From: Demequina sp. NBRC 110054
GTDB taxonomy: Bacteria; Actinomycetota; Actinomycetes; Actinomycetales; Demequinaceae
Length of the DNA: 64,000 bases
Direction of reading: 5' to 3'
NCBI RefSeq assembly: GCF_002090115.1
Contig: NZ_BBRK01000005.1
Span: 496,001 to 560,000, forward strand
How positions within the stretch are numbered: the first letter of the stretch is position 1; every line of letters begins with the position of its first letter. Shown one piece after another: positions 24,422 through 33,769 of this stretch. Under the pieces are notes generated by a model. That model was not told where the DNA came from. It saw only the letters and a program-made list of their open reading frames with translations, and searched no databases. The position numbers were made by a program, and so were the translations under genes.

Positions 24422-26404
24422 ATGTACTACTACGGCGGCGACTACAACCCTGAGCAGTGGCCCGAGGAGATCTGGCACGACGACGTCGCGCGGATGCGCG
24501 AGGCGAACGTCACCATCGTCACCCTGGCGGTGTTCTCATGGAGCCGGATCCAGCCGGCCGAGGGCGAGTTCGACTTCGGCTGGCTCGACCGGATCATCGA
24601 CCTGCTGCATGACAACGGGATCGGCGTCGACCTCGCGACCGCGACCGCGTCTCCGCCGCCGTGGATGCACGAGAAGTACCCCGAGATCCTGCCGGTCACG
24701 CGCGAGGGCGTCACGCTGAGCCCGGGCGGTCGCCAGCACTACGCCCCCTCGTCACCCGTCTACCGACGCCTCGCGGCCGAGCTCGTCACCGCAGTGGTCG
24801 AGCGGTACAAGGACCACCCCGCGGTCCAGATGTGGCACCTCAACAACGAGTACGCATGCCACGTGCACGCCGACTACTCGGACAACGCGCGCGACGCCTT
24901 CCGGGCCTGGCTCGAGGACCGCTACGGCACGGTCGAGGCGCTCAACGCCGCGTGGGGCACGAACTTCTGGTCGCAGCGCTACACGTCGTTCGACCAGGTG
25001 CTTCCTCCGAGGATCGCGCCCGCGTCGTCGAACCCTGGACAGATGCTCGACTTCCGCCGGTTCACGAACGACTCGCTGCTCGAGTGCGCGCTGATGGAGA
25101 AGGAGATCATCCGCTCCGCGGGCGCGACGCAGCCCATCACGACCAACTTCATGGGGCCGTGGCCCGCGGTCGACTACGCGAAGTGGGCTCCGCACCTCGA
25201 CGTCGTCTCGGACGACGCCTATCCCGACCCCAACGACCCGGGATCGTTCCGCACTGCGGCCTTCGCGCGCGACCTCATGCGCTCGCTCAAGCCGGGAACG
25301 CCGTGGCTGCTCATGGAGCAGTCCTCCAACGCGCTCAACTGGCGCCCGTCGAACGCCCCCAAGGCGCCCGGCCAGATGGAGGCCCTCTCCGCGCAGTGCG
25401 TGGGTCGCGGGGCGGACGGCATCCTCTTCTTCCAGTGGCGGCAGTCGAAGGCTGGCTCCGAGAAGTTCCACTCCGCGATGCTCCCGCACGCCGGCACCGG
25501 CACGCGTACGTGGCGCGAGATCGTGCGGCTCGGCGGGATGCTCGACTCGCTGCCGACGTTCGAGCCCGGCTCCCCCGCGCAGGTGGCCCTGGTCTTCGAC
25601 TGGGAGAACTGGTGGGCGCTCGACAACCCCGACCACCCGCAGAACCGCCTCGACTACCTCGAGGTCGTCACGCGCTGGCACGCGGCGCTGCAGCGCGCCC
25701 ACATCCAGGTCGACATCGTCCCGCCCGAGAAGGTCGGCGGCGAGCACCGTCTCGCGATCGCGCCCGTGCTGTACCTCATGCGCGACGAGGGCGCCGCGGC
25801 GCTCAAGGCCTTCGTCGAGGGCGGCGGCACCCTGCTGACGGGCCCCTTCAGCGACATCGTCGACGGGCAGGACCACTTCCTGGCCGGGGGCTTCATCCAG
25901 CGCCTCGGGGCGATCCTCGGCATCACCCTCGAGGACTTCGGCGCTCTGGTACCGCGGGACGCGGACGAGCCTGGCGAGCGCGAGGCTCGCGTCGAGGGCG
26001 CGTTCGGCGACGCCGTCGGAGAGCTCTTCGCCGAGGAGATCTGGCTCGATGGCGCGGAGGCCGTCGCGACCTTCTCGTCCGGACGACGCACGGGCAACCC
26101 CGCGGTCACCCGCCACCAGGCGGGAGCGGGAACTGCCTGGTACGCCGCCACCGTGCTGGACGACGAGGGCTGCGATGCGCTCGTAAGCCACCTCGCGGCC
26201 GAGGCCGGCGTCGAGCCGGTGGTCGCCGGCGCTCCGGCAACGGTTGACGCCTCACGTCGCGGCGACGTGGTCACGCTCATCAACTTCGGCCAGGACGATG
26301 CGACGGTCGCGATCGGCGGCACGGACATCCTCAGCGGTGCCGAGGTGGACAAGGTGACACTCGCGCCGTTCGAGTTCGCGTTCGTGAAGGAGTTGGCGCA
26401 GTAG
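24422..26404 (+). CDS. beta-galactosidase, GH42 family
   Basis: Hydrolyses terminal beta-galactosides. The 660-residue protein opens with YYGGDYNPEQWPEEIW, the GH42 hallmark. The acid/base Glu143 is in WHLNNEYACH and the nucleophile Glu299 is in LLMEQSSN. The trimerisation and C-terminal beta domains fill the rest. There is no signal peptide, so it acts in the cytoplasm. AGGAGG lies 7 bases before ATG 24422, and TACGCT upstream may be its -10. No lactose or galactoside transporter and no regulator sit beside it. A palindrome follows the stop. Confidence 0.93.
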   Translation: MYYYGGDYNPEQWPEEIWHDDVARMREANVTIVTLAVFSWSRIQPAEGEFDFGWLDRIIDLLHDNGIGVDLATATASPPPWMHEKYPEILPVTREGVTLSPGGRQHYAPSSPVYRRLAAELVTAVVERYKDHPAVQMWHLNNEYACHVHADYSDNARDAFRAWLEDRYGTVEALNAAWGTNFWSQRYTSFDQVLPPRIAPASSNPGQMLDFRRFTNDSLLECALMEKEIIRSAGATQPITTNFMGPWPAVDYAKWAPHLDVVSDDAYPDPNDPGSFRTAAFARDLMRSLKPGTPWLLMEQSSNALNWRPSNAPKAPGQMEALSAQCVGRGADGILFFQWRQSKAGSEKFHSAMLPHAGTGTRTWREIVRLGGMLDSLPTFEPGSPAQVALVFDWENWWALDNPDHPQNRLDYLEVVTRWHAALQRAHIQVDIVPPEKVGGEHRLAIAPVLYLMRDEGAAALKAFVEGGGTLLTGPFSDIVDGQDHFLAGGFIQRLGAILGITLEDFGALVPRDADEPGEREARVEGAFGDAVGELFAEEIWLDGAEAVATFSSGRRTGNPAVTRHQAGAGTAWYAATVLDDEGCDALVSHLAAEAGVEPVVAGAPATVDASRRGDVVTLINFGQDDATVAIGGTDILSGAEVDKVTLAPFEFAFVKELAQ

Positions 26405-26418
26405 CCCGGACGTCCGGG
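26405..26418. terminator. palindrome after the beta-galactosidase gene, possible terminator
   Basis: Perfect 14-base palindrome cccggacgtccggg starting immediately after the stop codon, in a 78-base gap between convergent genes. Further imperfect GC-rich pairing follows to about 26463. There is no U-tract. Confidence 0.4.
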
Positions 26419-26482
26419 CGTCGGGCGCGTGCGGCTGAGCCCCGCGAGTCTGCGCACCCGACCCGTCGGGCGCTCCGGTCGG

Positions 26483-27898
26483 CTACGCGTTGACCGAGCT
26501 GCGTTCCGGCACCGGCCCGCCGATGTGGTGCGCGCGACCCGCGAAGACCGCGGCCAGCAGCTGCGCGCAGCCGACCGCGGCGAGCCCGAGCACGACGGGC
26601 GTCCACGTCCCGACCCGGTCGAACACCACGCCCGCGAGCAGCGGCCCCACGGCGGCGACCGCGTAGCCGACGCCCTGCGCCATCCCGGACAGCCTCGCGG
26701 CGGTGTGCTCGGTGCGTGCCCGCTGTGCGACGAGCGTCATCGAGATCACGAAGGCCGCACCGGCGCTGGTGCCGACGATGAGGATCCACACGAGCGCCGA
26801 CGCAGGGGCGAGGACCAGGCCGACGAGCCCGACGATCGCTCCGAGGCTCGCCGTCGCGGCGACCAGGCGCTGGTCCGCGCGGCCGCGCATGAACGCGGTC
26901 ACTGCGAAGCCGGCGACGATGCCCACGGTCTGGAAGCCGAACTGGTGCCAGCCCGCGGTCACGGCGCTCGCGCCGTACGAGACGTCGATCGAGGGCAGCC
27001 ACGTGACGAGCACGTAGAACAGCATCGACTGGCACGCCATGAACGCGGTCACCCACCAGGCGTCGGCTGACCGCCACAGCGGCGTGGGCGACGCGGTCGA
27101 GCCGTGGGGAGCAACGCCAGCATCGGTGACGGCCCCGGCGGCAGCTCCCGTACCGACGGCGTCGGGCGTGACCGGCTCCGTCTCAACCGGCTCCGTCTCA
27201 ACGGTCTCCGTCGCGACCCGGTACGGCGCGGCCCGATAAGGCTCGGCTCCGTCGAGCCCGGACCCATCGGTCGCCGCGCCGTCCGGGTCCGCGCCTGCCT
27301 TGGACCTCCGGACACGCCCTCCGCCCTGCACGACCCGCGGCGCCCAGGCGGCCACAGCCAGCACGCCGAACAGCGCCCAGCACCCGATCCCGACGCGCCA
27401 GCCGTACGCGACCGTGATCGGGACGGCAAGGCCCGAGGCGATGGCGGCGAAGCCACCCAGCACCGTCGTGTAGGCACCGGTCATCAGCGGGATCTCCGCG
27501 GGAAAGTCGCGCTTCACGAGCGCGGGCACCAGCACGTTGCCCACGGCGATCGCGGCGCCGATCAGGAGCGTGCCCGCCCACAGCGCGCCGAGCCCGAGGG
27601 ACAACGACCTGAGCACGGTCGCCGCGACGAGGACCACGAGGGCAAGCAGCACGACGCGCTCGGCCCCCCACCTGCGGGCCAGGCGGCTGACGAAGGGCGA
27701 GACGACGGCGAAGGACACGAGGGGAAGCGTCCCCAGCAGCCCCAGCGCGGAGGAGCCGAGGCCGGTGGCCTCGCCTATGCGGTCGATGACCGGGCCGACC
27801 GAGGTGATCGGAGCCCTGAGGGTCGACGCGATCAGGAGCACGGAGGCGACGAGGTAGACGGGATTCAGGCGCCATCCACGCCGAGCGTCGTTCCTCAT
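26483..27898 (-). CDS. CynX/NimT-type MFS transporter
   Basis: A 471-residue membrane transporter of the cyanate/nitroimidazole (CynX) branch. It has about twelve hydrophobic segments, the early STLRAPITSVGPVIDRI and LVSFAVVSPFVSRLARRWG motifs, and a central cytoplasmic loop. That loop (roughly residues 205-275) is long and low in complexity, with Thr-Glu-rich short repeats (TETVETEPVETEPV). ATG 27898 is the conserved family start; an upstream in-frame start at 27982 would add 28 unsupported residues. The substrate is unknown. It converges on the beta-galactosidase gene. Confidence 0.82.
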   Translation of the reverse strand: MRNDARRGWRLNPVYLVASVLLIASTLRAPITSVGPVIDRIGEATGLGSSALGLLGTLPLVSFAVVSPFVSRLARRWGAERVVLLALVVLVAATVLRSLSLGLGALWAGTLLIGAAIAVGNVLVPALVKRDFPAEIPLMTGAYTTVLGGFAAIASGLAVPITVAYGWRVGIGCWALFGVLAVAAWAPRVVQGGGRVRRSKAGADPDGAATDGSGLDGAEPYRAAPYRVATETVETEPVETEPVTPDAVGTGAAAGAVTDAGVAPHGSTASPTPLWRSADAWWVTAFMACQSMLFYVLVTWLPSIDVSYGASAVTAGWHQFGFQTVGIVAGFAVTAFMRGRADQRLVAATASLGAIVGLVGLVLAPASALVWILIVGTSAGAAFVISMTLVAQRARTEHTAARLSGMAQGVGYAVAAVGPLLAGVVFDRVGTWTPVVLGLAAVGCAQLLAAVFAGRAHHIGGPVPERSSVNA

Positions 27899-28024
27899 CA
27901 GCCCAGCGTGTCCTCTCGTGTCGATGTCAGATGCCGGCTCGGTGCCGAACGTCGGGTCGTTATCGGCCGGCCGCGGGCACACGCGACCGCGGCCGCGGAT
28001 CGCTGCGCGGGCGGCAGCGAAGTG

Positions 28025-29353
28025 CTAGTCGACGCCGCCGACCTTGGTCCCCGCCTCGATCTCCCCGTTCGCGATCTGGTCCCAGAACGAGTCGATCGTG
28101 TCGGGGTCGAGGAGCACGGTCGACTGTCCGCCCACGCGGTAGTCCATGCTCGCGATCGGTGGCGTCCCGGTGACGGCGCCGCTGCCCCGCGCACTGTTGA
28201 ACACCAGCGCGGCCTGCAGAAGGTCGAGAGTGTGCGTGTCCTCGTCGACGCGGAAGGCGTCGAGCCCGGCGTCGGCAACCTTGTAGGCCCGGAACGGGTT
28301 GAGGAACGTCGCGGGAGAGAGGATGCCTTCGGCCACCTCGGCCACGACCTCCTGCTGACGCTGGGTGCGGCCGATGTCGCCGAGCGGGTCGCTGTAACGC
28401 ATGCGGGCGAAGGCGAGCGCGGTCTTGCCGTCGGCGACATGGCATCCGGCCTCCCACTCGAGGTGGCTCTTCACGTCGTCGACGTCGTAGTCGAGGCACA
28501 GCTCGACCCCGCCGATCGCGTCGACGATCTCGACCACGCCCGCGAAGCCGACCTCGACGTAGTGGTCGATGGTGAGGCCCGTGAGCTGCTCGACCGTCTC
28601 GACGAGCAGCGGTGCGCCGCCCCACGCGTATGACGCGTTGATCTTGCCGGAGCCGTTGCCTGGGATCTCGACGTAGGAGTCGCGCGGGATGCTGATGAGC
28701 GCGACCGGTCCGTCCTCGGGCTTGTGGAGCACCATGATCGTGTCGGTGCGGGCGCCCTCGGTGCCGTCGTCCTTCCACCCGTCGCGCGAGTCGGAGCCGA
28801 CGATCAGGTACGTCTCGCCGGTCGTGTCGGCGGCCCCACTGAGAGCGTCCACGTGGATGAGCCGCGACTCGACCCAGAACCAGACGCCGCCGAGGGCCAC
28901 GACGAGGATCAGCAGCGCCGCGGTGAGCACGCGGCGCACGGGGTGACGCCGCTTGCGCTGCTTTGCCTTCGCCTGGGTTCCGCCGGCCGGCGGCCGTGAC
29001 GTCCGCGGGTCGCCGCCGTACGCCTGCGCCGCTCGGGCCCGCTGCTCGGGGGTGCCCGGCGTCGCGGGCTTCTTGGAACCGGGCTGGATGGACGGTGGCG
29101 GTGTCCTGGACGCGGACGATGCGCCGGAGGGCTTCATCACCCTGGTCGGCGGGTCGGCCGGCTTGGAGGGCTGCTTCGGCTCGGGGCGCGTGGACCGGCG
29201 CACGGGCTTCGGCTGGGACGACGAGGACGACTGCGATGCCCGCTGCGACGACGAGCGGGGCGCCCCACCCTTGGGCTGGACCGACGGCGGGCGGCGCGCG
29301 CCGGGCGCGCCGCTCGAGGTTTCGCGCCAGTCGTCTCCGCGGGTGTTGTCCAC
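28025..29353 (-). CDS. LytR-CpsA-Psr (LCP) cell-wall glycopolymer transferase
   Basis: Attaches secondary cell-wall polymers to peptidoglycan at the outer membrane face. The 442-residue protein has a Ser/Pro/Lys-rich cytoplasmic tail of about 135 residues, one transmembrane helix (about 141-162, RVLTAALLILVVALGGVWFW) and an extracellular LCP domain with VGSDSRDG, RTDTIMVLH, SIPRDSYVEIPG, KINASYAWGG and ALAFARMRYSDPLGDIGRTQRQQ. The tail is long and probably disordered; Ser/Thr phosphorylation is possible. It starts at GTG 29353, 6 bases after the -10-like TACTCT, so the message appears leaderless. Confidence 0.9.
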   Translation of the reverse strand: MDNTRGDDWRETSSGAPGARRPPSVQPKGGAPRSSSQRASQSSSSSQPKPVRRSTRPEPKQPSKPADPPTRVMKPSGASSASRTPPPSIQPGSKKPATPGTPEQRARAAQAYGGDPRTSRPPAGGTQAKAKQRKRRHPVRRVLTAALLILVVALGGVWFWVESRLIHVDALSGAADTTGETYLIVGSDSRDGWKDDGTEGARTDTIMVLHKPEDGPVALISIPRDSYVEIPGNGSGKINASYAWGGAPLLVETVEQLTGLTIDHYVEVGFAGVVEIVDAIGGVELCLDYDVDDVKSHLEWEAGCHVADGKTALAFARMRYSDPLGDIGRTQRQQEVVAEVAEGILSPATFLNPFRAYKVADAGLDAFRVDEDTHTLDLLQAALVFNSARGSGAVTGTPPIASMDYRVGGQSTVLLDPDTIDSFWDQIANGEIEAGTKVGGVD

Positions 29354-29359
29354 GCGCCG

Positions 29360-29365
29360 AGAGTA
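29360..29365 (-). promoter_or_regulatory. -10 element of a leaderless LCP promoter
   Basis: On the minus strand TACTCT ends 6 bases before GTG 29353. Confidence 0.5.
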
Positions 29366-29407
29366 CCGCCGCCCCTACCTATTCTCGGGGAGGTGGCGCA
29401 CGATGCC

Positions 29408-29485
29408 AGCACCGGCGCCGTCCGCATCGTCCCTGCGCGCGGCACCAGTATCGGCGCCCCCCGCATCGTCCGTGCACGTGCTGCC
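29408..29485. repeat. two 39-base direct repeats carrying GCATCGTCC
   Basis: In the gap between the LCP and CoA-binding genes two similar units, each with cggcgcc, a few C/T bases and cgcatcgtcc, follow each other at a 39-base period (words at 29424 and 29463). An open frame runs through them but its composition is not gene-like. Confidence 0.55.
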
Positions 29486-29584
29486 GCTGTCCCCGTGGCT
29501 GGCGCCAGTGTCACTTTGCGACGTGTCCCCGCCGGGCGCACCATGGACAAGAGGGAGGCCACAGTCCTAACCGGGGAGCACGAG

Positions 29585-30061
29585 ATGACCAGCGTCGCCG
29601 AGGCTGCAGAAGAGTTCCTGTCCCACCACCGCATCGCCGTGACAGGCGTGTCCAGGCACGCCGAGGACCACGGTGCCAACGTCGTCTACCAGCGGCTCAA
29701 GCAATGCGGCTACCAGACCTTCGCGATCAACCCGCACGCCGATCAGGTGGAGGGCGACCCCGCGTACCCGTCTCTGGCCGCAGTGCCCGGCGGGGTCGAG
29801 GCCGTCGTGATCGGCACGCGCGCCGACCGCGCGATGGGCACGGTGAAGGAGGCCGAGTCGCTCGGGATCACGGACGTGTGGATGCACCGCTCATTCGGGT
29901 CCGGCAGCGTCGACGACGCCGCCGCGGCCTACTGCCGCGAGCACGGCATGACCGTGATCGCCGGGGGCTGCCCGCTCATGTTCGGCAAGACCTCCGACGG
30001 CGGGCACCGCATGATGTGCACGCTCATGAAGTTCACGGGCAAGGTGCCGCGCAAGGTGTGA
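29585..30061 (+). CDS. CoA-binding domain protein (YccU-like)
   Basis: A 158-residue single-domain Rossmann protein of the succinyl-CoA-synthetase-alpha-like CoA-binding family. Visible blocks are RIAVTGVSRHAEDHGANVVY, YQTFAINPHADQVEG and DVWMHRSFGSGSVDDAA, the last with a conserved GCPLMF near the end. Members bind CoA but have no established reaction. ATG 29585 has GGGGAG 6 bases upstream; longer in-frame starts run into the repeat-bearing spacer. It converges on the next gene with 7 bases between. Confidence 0.82.
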   Translation: MTSVAEAAEEFLSHHRIAVTGVSRHAEDHGANVVYQRLKQCGYQTFAINPHADQVEGDPAYPSLAAVPGGVEAVVIGTRADRAMGTVKEAESLGITDVWMHRSFGSGSVDDAAAAYCREHGMTVIAGGCPLMFGKTSDGGHRMMCTLMKFTGKVPRKV

Positions 30062-30068
30062 TCGGGGC

Positions 30069-30866
30069 TCAGCCCGCGTTCAGGCCGTCCCTCCACGACA
30101 GCCACTCCGCCACGCCGGCCAGGTTCGCACCCGGCACGTCGAGGCCGATCGTGAACAGCGTGGCGCCGAGCGCGACCTGCTCCTCGACCTCGGCGAGCGT
30201 GCGGTTGCCGATCTCGGTGGAGATCTCGATCTGAGACACGTCGCGGCCGACGTCCTCGCCGTGCTTCGCGAGGATGCCGAGCTTGCGCTCGAGCGTGGGC
30301 GCGTCGGCGAAGCTGTGCCAGATGTCGGCGTGCTTGGCGACCAGTCGCAGGGTCTTCTTCTCCCCCGCGCCGCCGATCATCACGGGGATCTTGCGGGTGG
30401 GCGCAGGGTTGAGCTTCTCCCATCGCGCCTCGATGCGGGGCAGCGCCTCGCCCAGGTCGTCGAGGCGCGAGCCGACCGTGCCGAACTCGTAGCCGTACTC
30501 GTCGTAGTCGCGCTCGAACCAGCCCGAGCCAGTGCCGAAGATGAACCGCCCCTCGCCGCCCTTGGCGCTGATGTGGTCGATCGTGCGGGCCATGTCTGCC
30601 TGGAGGTCGGGGTTGCGGTAGCTGTTGCAGTTCACGAGCGCGCCGATCTCGACCCTGCTGGTCTGCTCGGCGAGCGCGGCGAGCATCGTCCAGGACTCGA
30701 AGTGCAGGCCGTCCGGATCCCCCGACAGCGGGAAGAAGTGATCCCAGTTGAACAGGATGTCGACGCCCATCGTCTCGAGCTCGGCAGCGACGTCCCGAAT
30801 GCGCTCGTACGGCGCGTGCTGAGGCTTGATCTGGACGGCGATGCGGATGGGGCGTGCGGCGGTCAT
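30069..30866 (-). CDS. LLM-class F420-type oxidoreductase
   Basis: A luciferase-like monooxygenase-family protein of 265 residues. These TIM-barrel enzymes use reduced flavin or coenzyme F420. The N-terminal IRIAVQIKPQHAPYERIRDVA, FNWDHFFPLSGD and GTGSGWFERDYDEYGYEFGT blocks match the actinobacterial F420-dependent group (TIGR03560-like, from memory). GGAG lies 6 bases before ATG 30866. It is divergent from the alarmone synthetase gene across 215 bases. Whether the cofactor is F420 or FMN cannot be settled from sequence. Confidence 0.82.
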   Translation of the reverse strand: MTAARPIRIAVQIKPQHAPYERIRDVAAELETMGVDILFNWDHFFPLSGDPDGLHFESWTMLAALAEQTSRVEIGALVNCNSYRNPDLQADMARTIDHISAKGGEGRFIFGTGSGWFERDYDEYGYEFGTVGSRLDDLGEALPRIEARWEKLNPAPTRKIPVMIGGAGEKKTLRLVAKHADIWHSFADAPTLERKLGILAKHGEDVGRDVSQIEISTEIGNRTLAEVEEQVALGATLFTIGLDVPGANLAGVAEWLSWRDGLNAG

Positions 30867-31081
30867 TGGCGCTCCTCGAGATCGACTGCGAGTTCAGGAT
30901 GAGCAACGCGCACTGCTATCGTGACGCTCCCCGTCCTCTCACGTCAGCCTAGTGCCGACCGATGGGAGGGATGCAGGCGCGACCCGGCCGCCGCATCGCC
31001 GGCGTGTCTGGAACCCCCGGACCACGCCGCACGTCTTCCAGCAAGACGGCACGACCGCCGCGGACTCCAACGAAGGACACC

Positions 31082-31771
31082 ATGACGCAGAACCCGACCG
31101 ACGCTCTCGCGCTGGTGGAGTACTCGGCCGGACCGATCGGGGGTCCCGAGCAGGTCAAGGCCTGGAGGCGGGAGATGCAGCGGTTCCTTCTCCAGTACGA
31201 GTTCGGCATGCGGGAGATCGAGACCAAGCTGTCGATCCTGCGCGACGAGTTCCTGGAGTTGCACGACTACAACCCCATCGAGCACGTCTCGGCGCGCGTG
31301 AAGTCGCCCGAGAGCCTCGTCGAGAAGATCGACCGTAAGGGCGTCCCCCACGACCTCGACGCGATCCGGGAGCACATCACCGACATCGCGGGGATCCGCG
31401 TCACGTGCGCGTTCGTCTCCGACGTCTACCGCCTGTTCGACATGCTCACCAGCCAGGACGACCTCTCGGTGAAGGCCGTGAAGGACTACATCGCGGAGCC
31501 CAAGCCCAACGGCTACCAGAGCCTCCACGCGATCATCGAGGTGCCGGTGTTCCTGTCGTCGGCGACGGTGCACGTGCCCGTCGAGGTCCAGTTCCGCACG
31601 ATCGCGATGGACTTCTGGGCGAGCCTCGAGCACAAGATCTACTACAAGTTCGACAAGGACGTGCCGGTCGAGCTGACCGACGAGCTCAAGGAGGCCGCGA
31701 CCGCGGCCGCGGAGCTCGACTCGCGCATGACACGGCTGCACTCGCAGATCCGAGGCCCCGGCGGGATGTGA
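31082..31771 (+). CDS. small alarmone synthetase, RelA/SpoT-domain GTP pyrophosphokinase
   Basis: Transfers pyrophosphate from ATP to GTP or GDP to make (p)ppGpp. The 229-residue protein is a stand-alone synthetase domain without the hydrolase, TGS or ACT domains. It has RVKSPESLVEKIDRKG, the DIAGIRVTCAFVSD block, KPNGYQSLHAII and the VEVQFRT catalytic strand, then EHKIYYK. The layout is that of the RelQ/YjbM group. ATG 31082 has GAAGGA 5 bases before it. In-frame ATG 30962 upstream is rejected, having non-coding-like sequence. It converges on the DUF202 pair. Confidence 0.88.
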   Translation: MTQNPTDALALVEYSAGPIGGPEQVKAWRREMQRFLLQYEFGMREIETKLSILRDEFLELHDYNPIEHVSARVKSPESLVEKIDRKGVPHDLDAIREHITDIAGIRVTCAFVSDVYRLFDMLTSQDDLSVKAVKDYIAEPKPNGYQSLHAIIEVPVFLSSATVHVPVEVQFRTIAMDFWASLEHKIYYKFDKDVPVELTDELKEAATAAAELDSRMTRLHSQIRGPGGM

Positions 31772-31779
31772 GTTCGCGT

Positions 31780-32106
31780 CTAGATCACGTCGCGCAGCAC
31801 CAGCACGACGCTGGCGGCCGCGAGCGCCACCACCGACGCCGCGAGCACGGCGTAGGAACGTCCCCCTGACCCCAGGCCCCTTCCGCTGGTGAGCGCGCCG
31901 TGCCGCGTGCGATACCTGCGCGATGCGAGGGCGTACGCGACTCCCGCGAGCACAAGCCCGATCGCGGACAGCACCACGACAGACGGCCCGACGAGGCCCG
32001 CGCCGTAGCGCGCGAGAGCCACCGCGCCCACCGCGATCGCGAGGCACGTGCGCCGCCACGCGAGCAGCGTGCGCTCGAGCTGCAGGCCCCCGTCGTAGAC
32101 CGTCAC
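31780..32106 (-). CDS. DUF202 membrane protein, second of a pair
   Basis: A 108-residue protein with the DUF202 opening LQLERTLLAWRRTCLAIAVG and three hydrophobic segments. The start is GTG 32106, overlapping the stop of the preceding DUF202 gene by four bases (GTGA), so the two are translated together. Pairs like this probably form a hetero-oligomer in the membrane. No function is established for the family. Confidence 0.8.
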   Translation of the reverse strand: MTVYDGGLQLERTLLAWRRTCLAIAVGAVALARYGAGLVGPSVVVLSAIGLVLAGVAYALASRRYRTRHGALTSGRGLGSGGRSYAVLAASVVALAAASVVLVLRDVI

Positions 32107-32483
32107 CGCAGCGCGACCCCCACGGCCACGGCGATCGCCGCGACGACGAGGCCGACCACGATGACCAGCGCGGTGCGCGGCGGGCCGAGCGGACGACCCT
32201 CGCGCATCGCACGCTCGGTGCGGATCCAGCCGAACCAGGCCTGAAGCGCGGCGAGGACGCCGAGCAGCAGCAGCGTGAACGCCGCGACTCCTCGCAGCGT
32301 CGCATCGATCGGCACCTCGAAGGCGTCGAGCGCCAGGCCGCCCGCGAGCAGCGCGAGCGCGGTGCGGATCCAGGCGAGGAACGTGCGCTCGTTGGCGAGC
32401 GAGAGCCGTGGGTCGGGCTCGTCGCCCACGTCGTACACGGCCCGCGGGAATCGCTGCCGCCCGGGCGTCGCGTCTGAGGTCAC
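32103..32483 (-). CDS. DUF202 membrane protein (YidH-like), first of a pair
   Basis: A 126-residue protein with a short cytoplasmic N-terminus, the strongly conserved RLSLANERTFLAWIRTALAL motif and three transmembrane segments. GTG 32483 is chosen because GGAAGG precedes it; an ATG at 32507 would leave that site inside the gene. It is coupled to the second DUF202 gene. Function unknown. The region upstream holds a 21-base tandem repeat. Confidence 0.8.
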   Translation of the reverse strand: MTSDATPGRQRFPRAVYDVGDEPDPRLSLANERTFLAWIRTALALLAGGLALDAFEVPIDATLRGVAAFTLLLLGVLAALQAWFGWIRTERAMREGRPLGPPRTALVIVVGLVVAAIAVAVGVALR

Positions 32484-32526
32484 CTCGCACCTTCCTTCCA
32501 GGGACATCCTTGCACCGGAGGGTGAC

Positions 32527-32587
32527 GGCGGGGTGGACGGGGGCCAAGGCGGAGTGGACAGGCGCCACGGCGGGGTGGCCGGCCCCA
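32527..32587. repeat. 21-base tandem repeat, about three copies
   Basis: Units starting ggcgg(g/a)gtgga at 32527, 32548 and 32569 (the last partial) are about 80 percent alike. They lie in the 218-base gap between the divergent DUF202 and alcohol-dehydrogenase genes. TAGCGT at 32656-32661 is the likely -10 for the dehydrogenase. Confidence 0.7.
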
Positions 32588-32701
32588 CGGTGTCCCGCAC
32601 AGACCGCTCGGACGCCTTGCGCGTCCTGTGGTCAAGTGAGCACCGCGTCCGGGAGTAGCGTGCCCCTGGCGGCACCGCCCGCCCTGACGAGAGGAACGCG
32701 A

Positions 32702-33751
32702 GTGCGCGCTGCAGTGATGTACGAGGCCGGGGACGTCCGCGTCGAGACCGTGCCGGACCCGACGCTCGTGGCGCCTACCGACGCGATCGTGCGCGCGGTG
32801 CGCTCATGCATCTGCGGCTCCGACCTCCACCCCTTCCACTCGAAGCCCGCGGACACTCCCGTGCGGCCCATGGGCCACGAGCAGATCGGGGTGGTCGAGG
32901 AGGTCGGCGCCGAGGTGACCGGCGTGACCCCGGGCGACCTCGTCGTCGTCCCGTTCGCCTACGCCGACAACACATGCCCCACGTGCGTGGACGGCTTCCA
33001 CACCGCATGCCCGCACGGCGGCTACTACGGATCGAACGGGGTCGGCGGCCTCCAGGCCGAGTACGCGCGAATCCCCCAGGCCTCGGGAACCCTCGTGAAG
33101 GTGCCCGGCGTCGACGCCGCGAGCGCGGACGATGCGCTCCTCAAGTCCCTTCTGACACTCTCCGACGTCTACCTCACCGGCTACCACGCCGCCTTCATGG
33201 GACGGGTCGAGGCGGGCAAGACCGTCGCTGTCGTGGGCGACGGCGCCGTCGGGCTGTCCGCGGTGCTCGCCGCGAAGCGCATGGGTGCCGAGAGGATCAT
33301 CCTCATGGGCCGCCACACCGACCGCACCGATCTCGGCGTGGCGTGGGGCGCGACCGACGTCGTCGCCGAACGCGGCGACGAGGGCGTTACGAAGGTGCTC
33401 GAGCTCACCGACGGGCTCGGCGTGCACGTGGTGCTCGAGGCCGTCGGCCTCATGCCCGCATACGAGCAGTCGTATCGGATCGCCCGCGCGGGCGGCGTGA
33501 TCTCGCGCGTGGGGCTGCCCCAGTACGAGGAGGCTCCCGTGGGGCGCGAGTCGCTGTTCGTGCGCAACATCGGGCTCACCGGCGGCATCGCCCCCGTGCG
33601 CGCGTACCTCGACGACGCAATCCAGGACGTGCTGAACGGCGTGATCGACCCGGGCAAGGTCTTCGACTCCACGATCGGCATCGACGACGTTCCCGCAGGC
33701 TACGGAGCGATGGACCGGCGCGAGTCGCTCAAGGTGATGATCGAGTTCTAG
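32702..33751 (+). CDS. zinc-binding alcohol dehydrogenase family protein
   Basis: An NAD(P)-dependent MDR-type dehydrogenase of 349 residues. The catalytic-zinc residues are in CICGSDLHPF and MGHEQIGVVEEVG. The structural-zinc lobe has three cysteines (CPTCVDGFHTAC), as in the glutathione-independent formaldehyde-dehydrogenase-like branch. The nucleotide fold has VAVVGDGAVGLSAVLAAKRMG. Start GTG 32702 has GAGAGGAA upstream. The substrate is unknown. It converges on the MmyB-type regulator with 18 bases between. Confidence 0.86.
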   Translation: MRAAVMYEAGDVRVETVPDPTLVAPTDAIVRAVRSCICGSDLHPFHSKPADTPVRPMGHEQIGVVEEVGAEVTGVTPGDLVVVPFAYADNTCPTCVDGFHTACPHGGYYGSNGVGGLQAEYARIPQASGTLVKVPGVDAASADDALLKSLLTLSDVYLTGYHAAFMGRVEAGKTVAVVGDGAVGLSAVLAAKRMGAERIILMGRHTDRTDLGVAWGATDVVAERGDEGVTKVLELTDGLGVHVVLEAVGLMPAYEQSYRIARAGGVISRVGLPQYEEAPVGRESLFVRNIGLTGGIAPVRAYLDDAIQDVLNGVIDPGKVFDSTIGIDDVPAGYGAMDRRESLKVMIEF

Positions 33752-33769
33752 GGCCCAGCGCGCCGCAGA

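Noticed and set aside
29393-29584. Longer N-terminus for the CoA-binding protein
   Set aside because: The extension is Ala/Pro-rich, covers the 39-base repeats and lacks homology-like features; ATG 29585 has its own ribosome site.
30962-31081. N-terminal extension of the alarmone synthetase from ATG 30962
   Set aside because: The extra 40 residues look non-coding (Arg/Pro/Thr-rich) and the ATG at 31082 has a good ribosome site.
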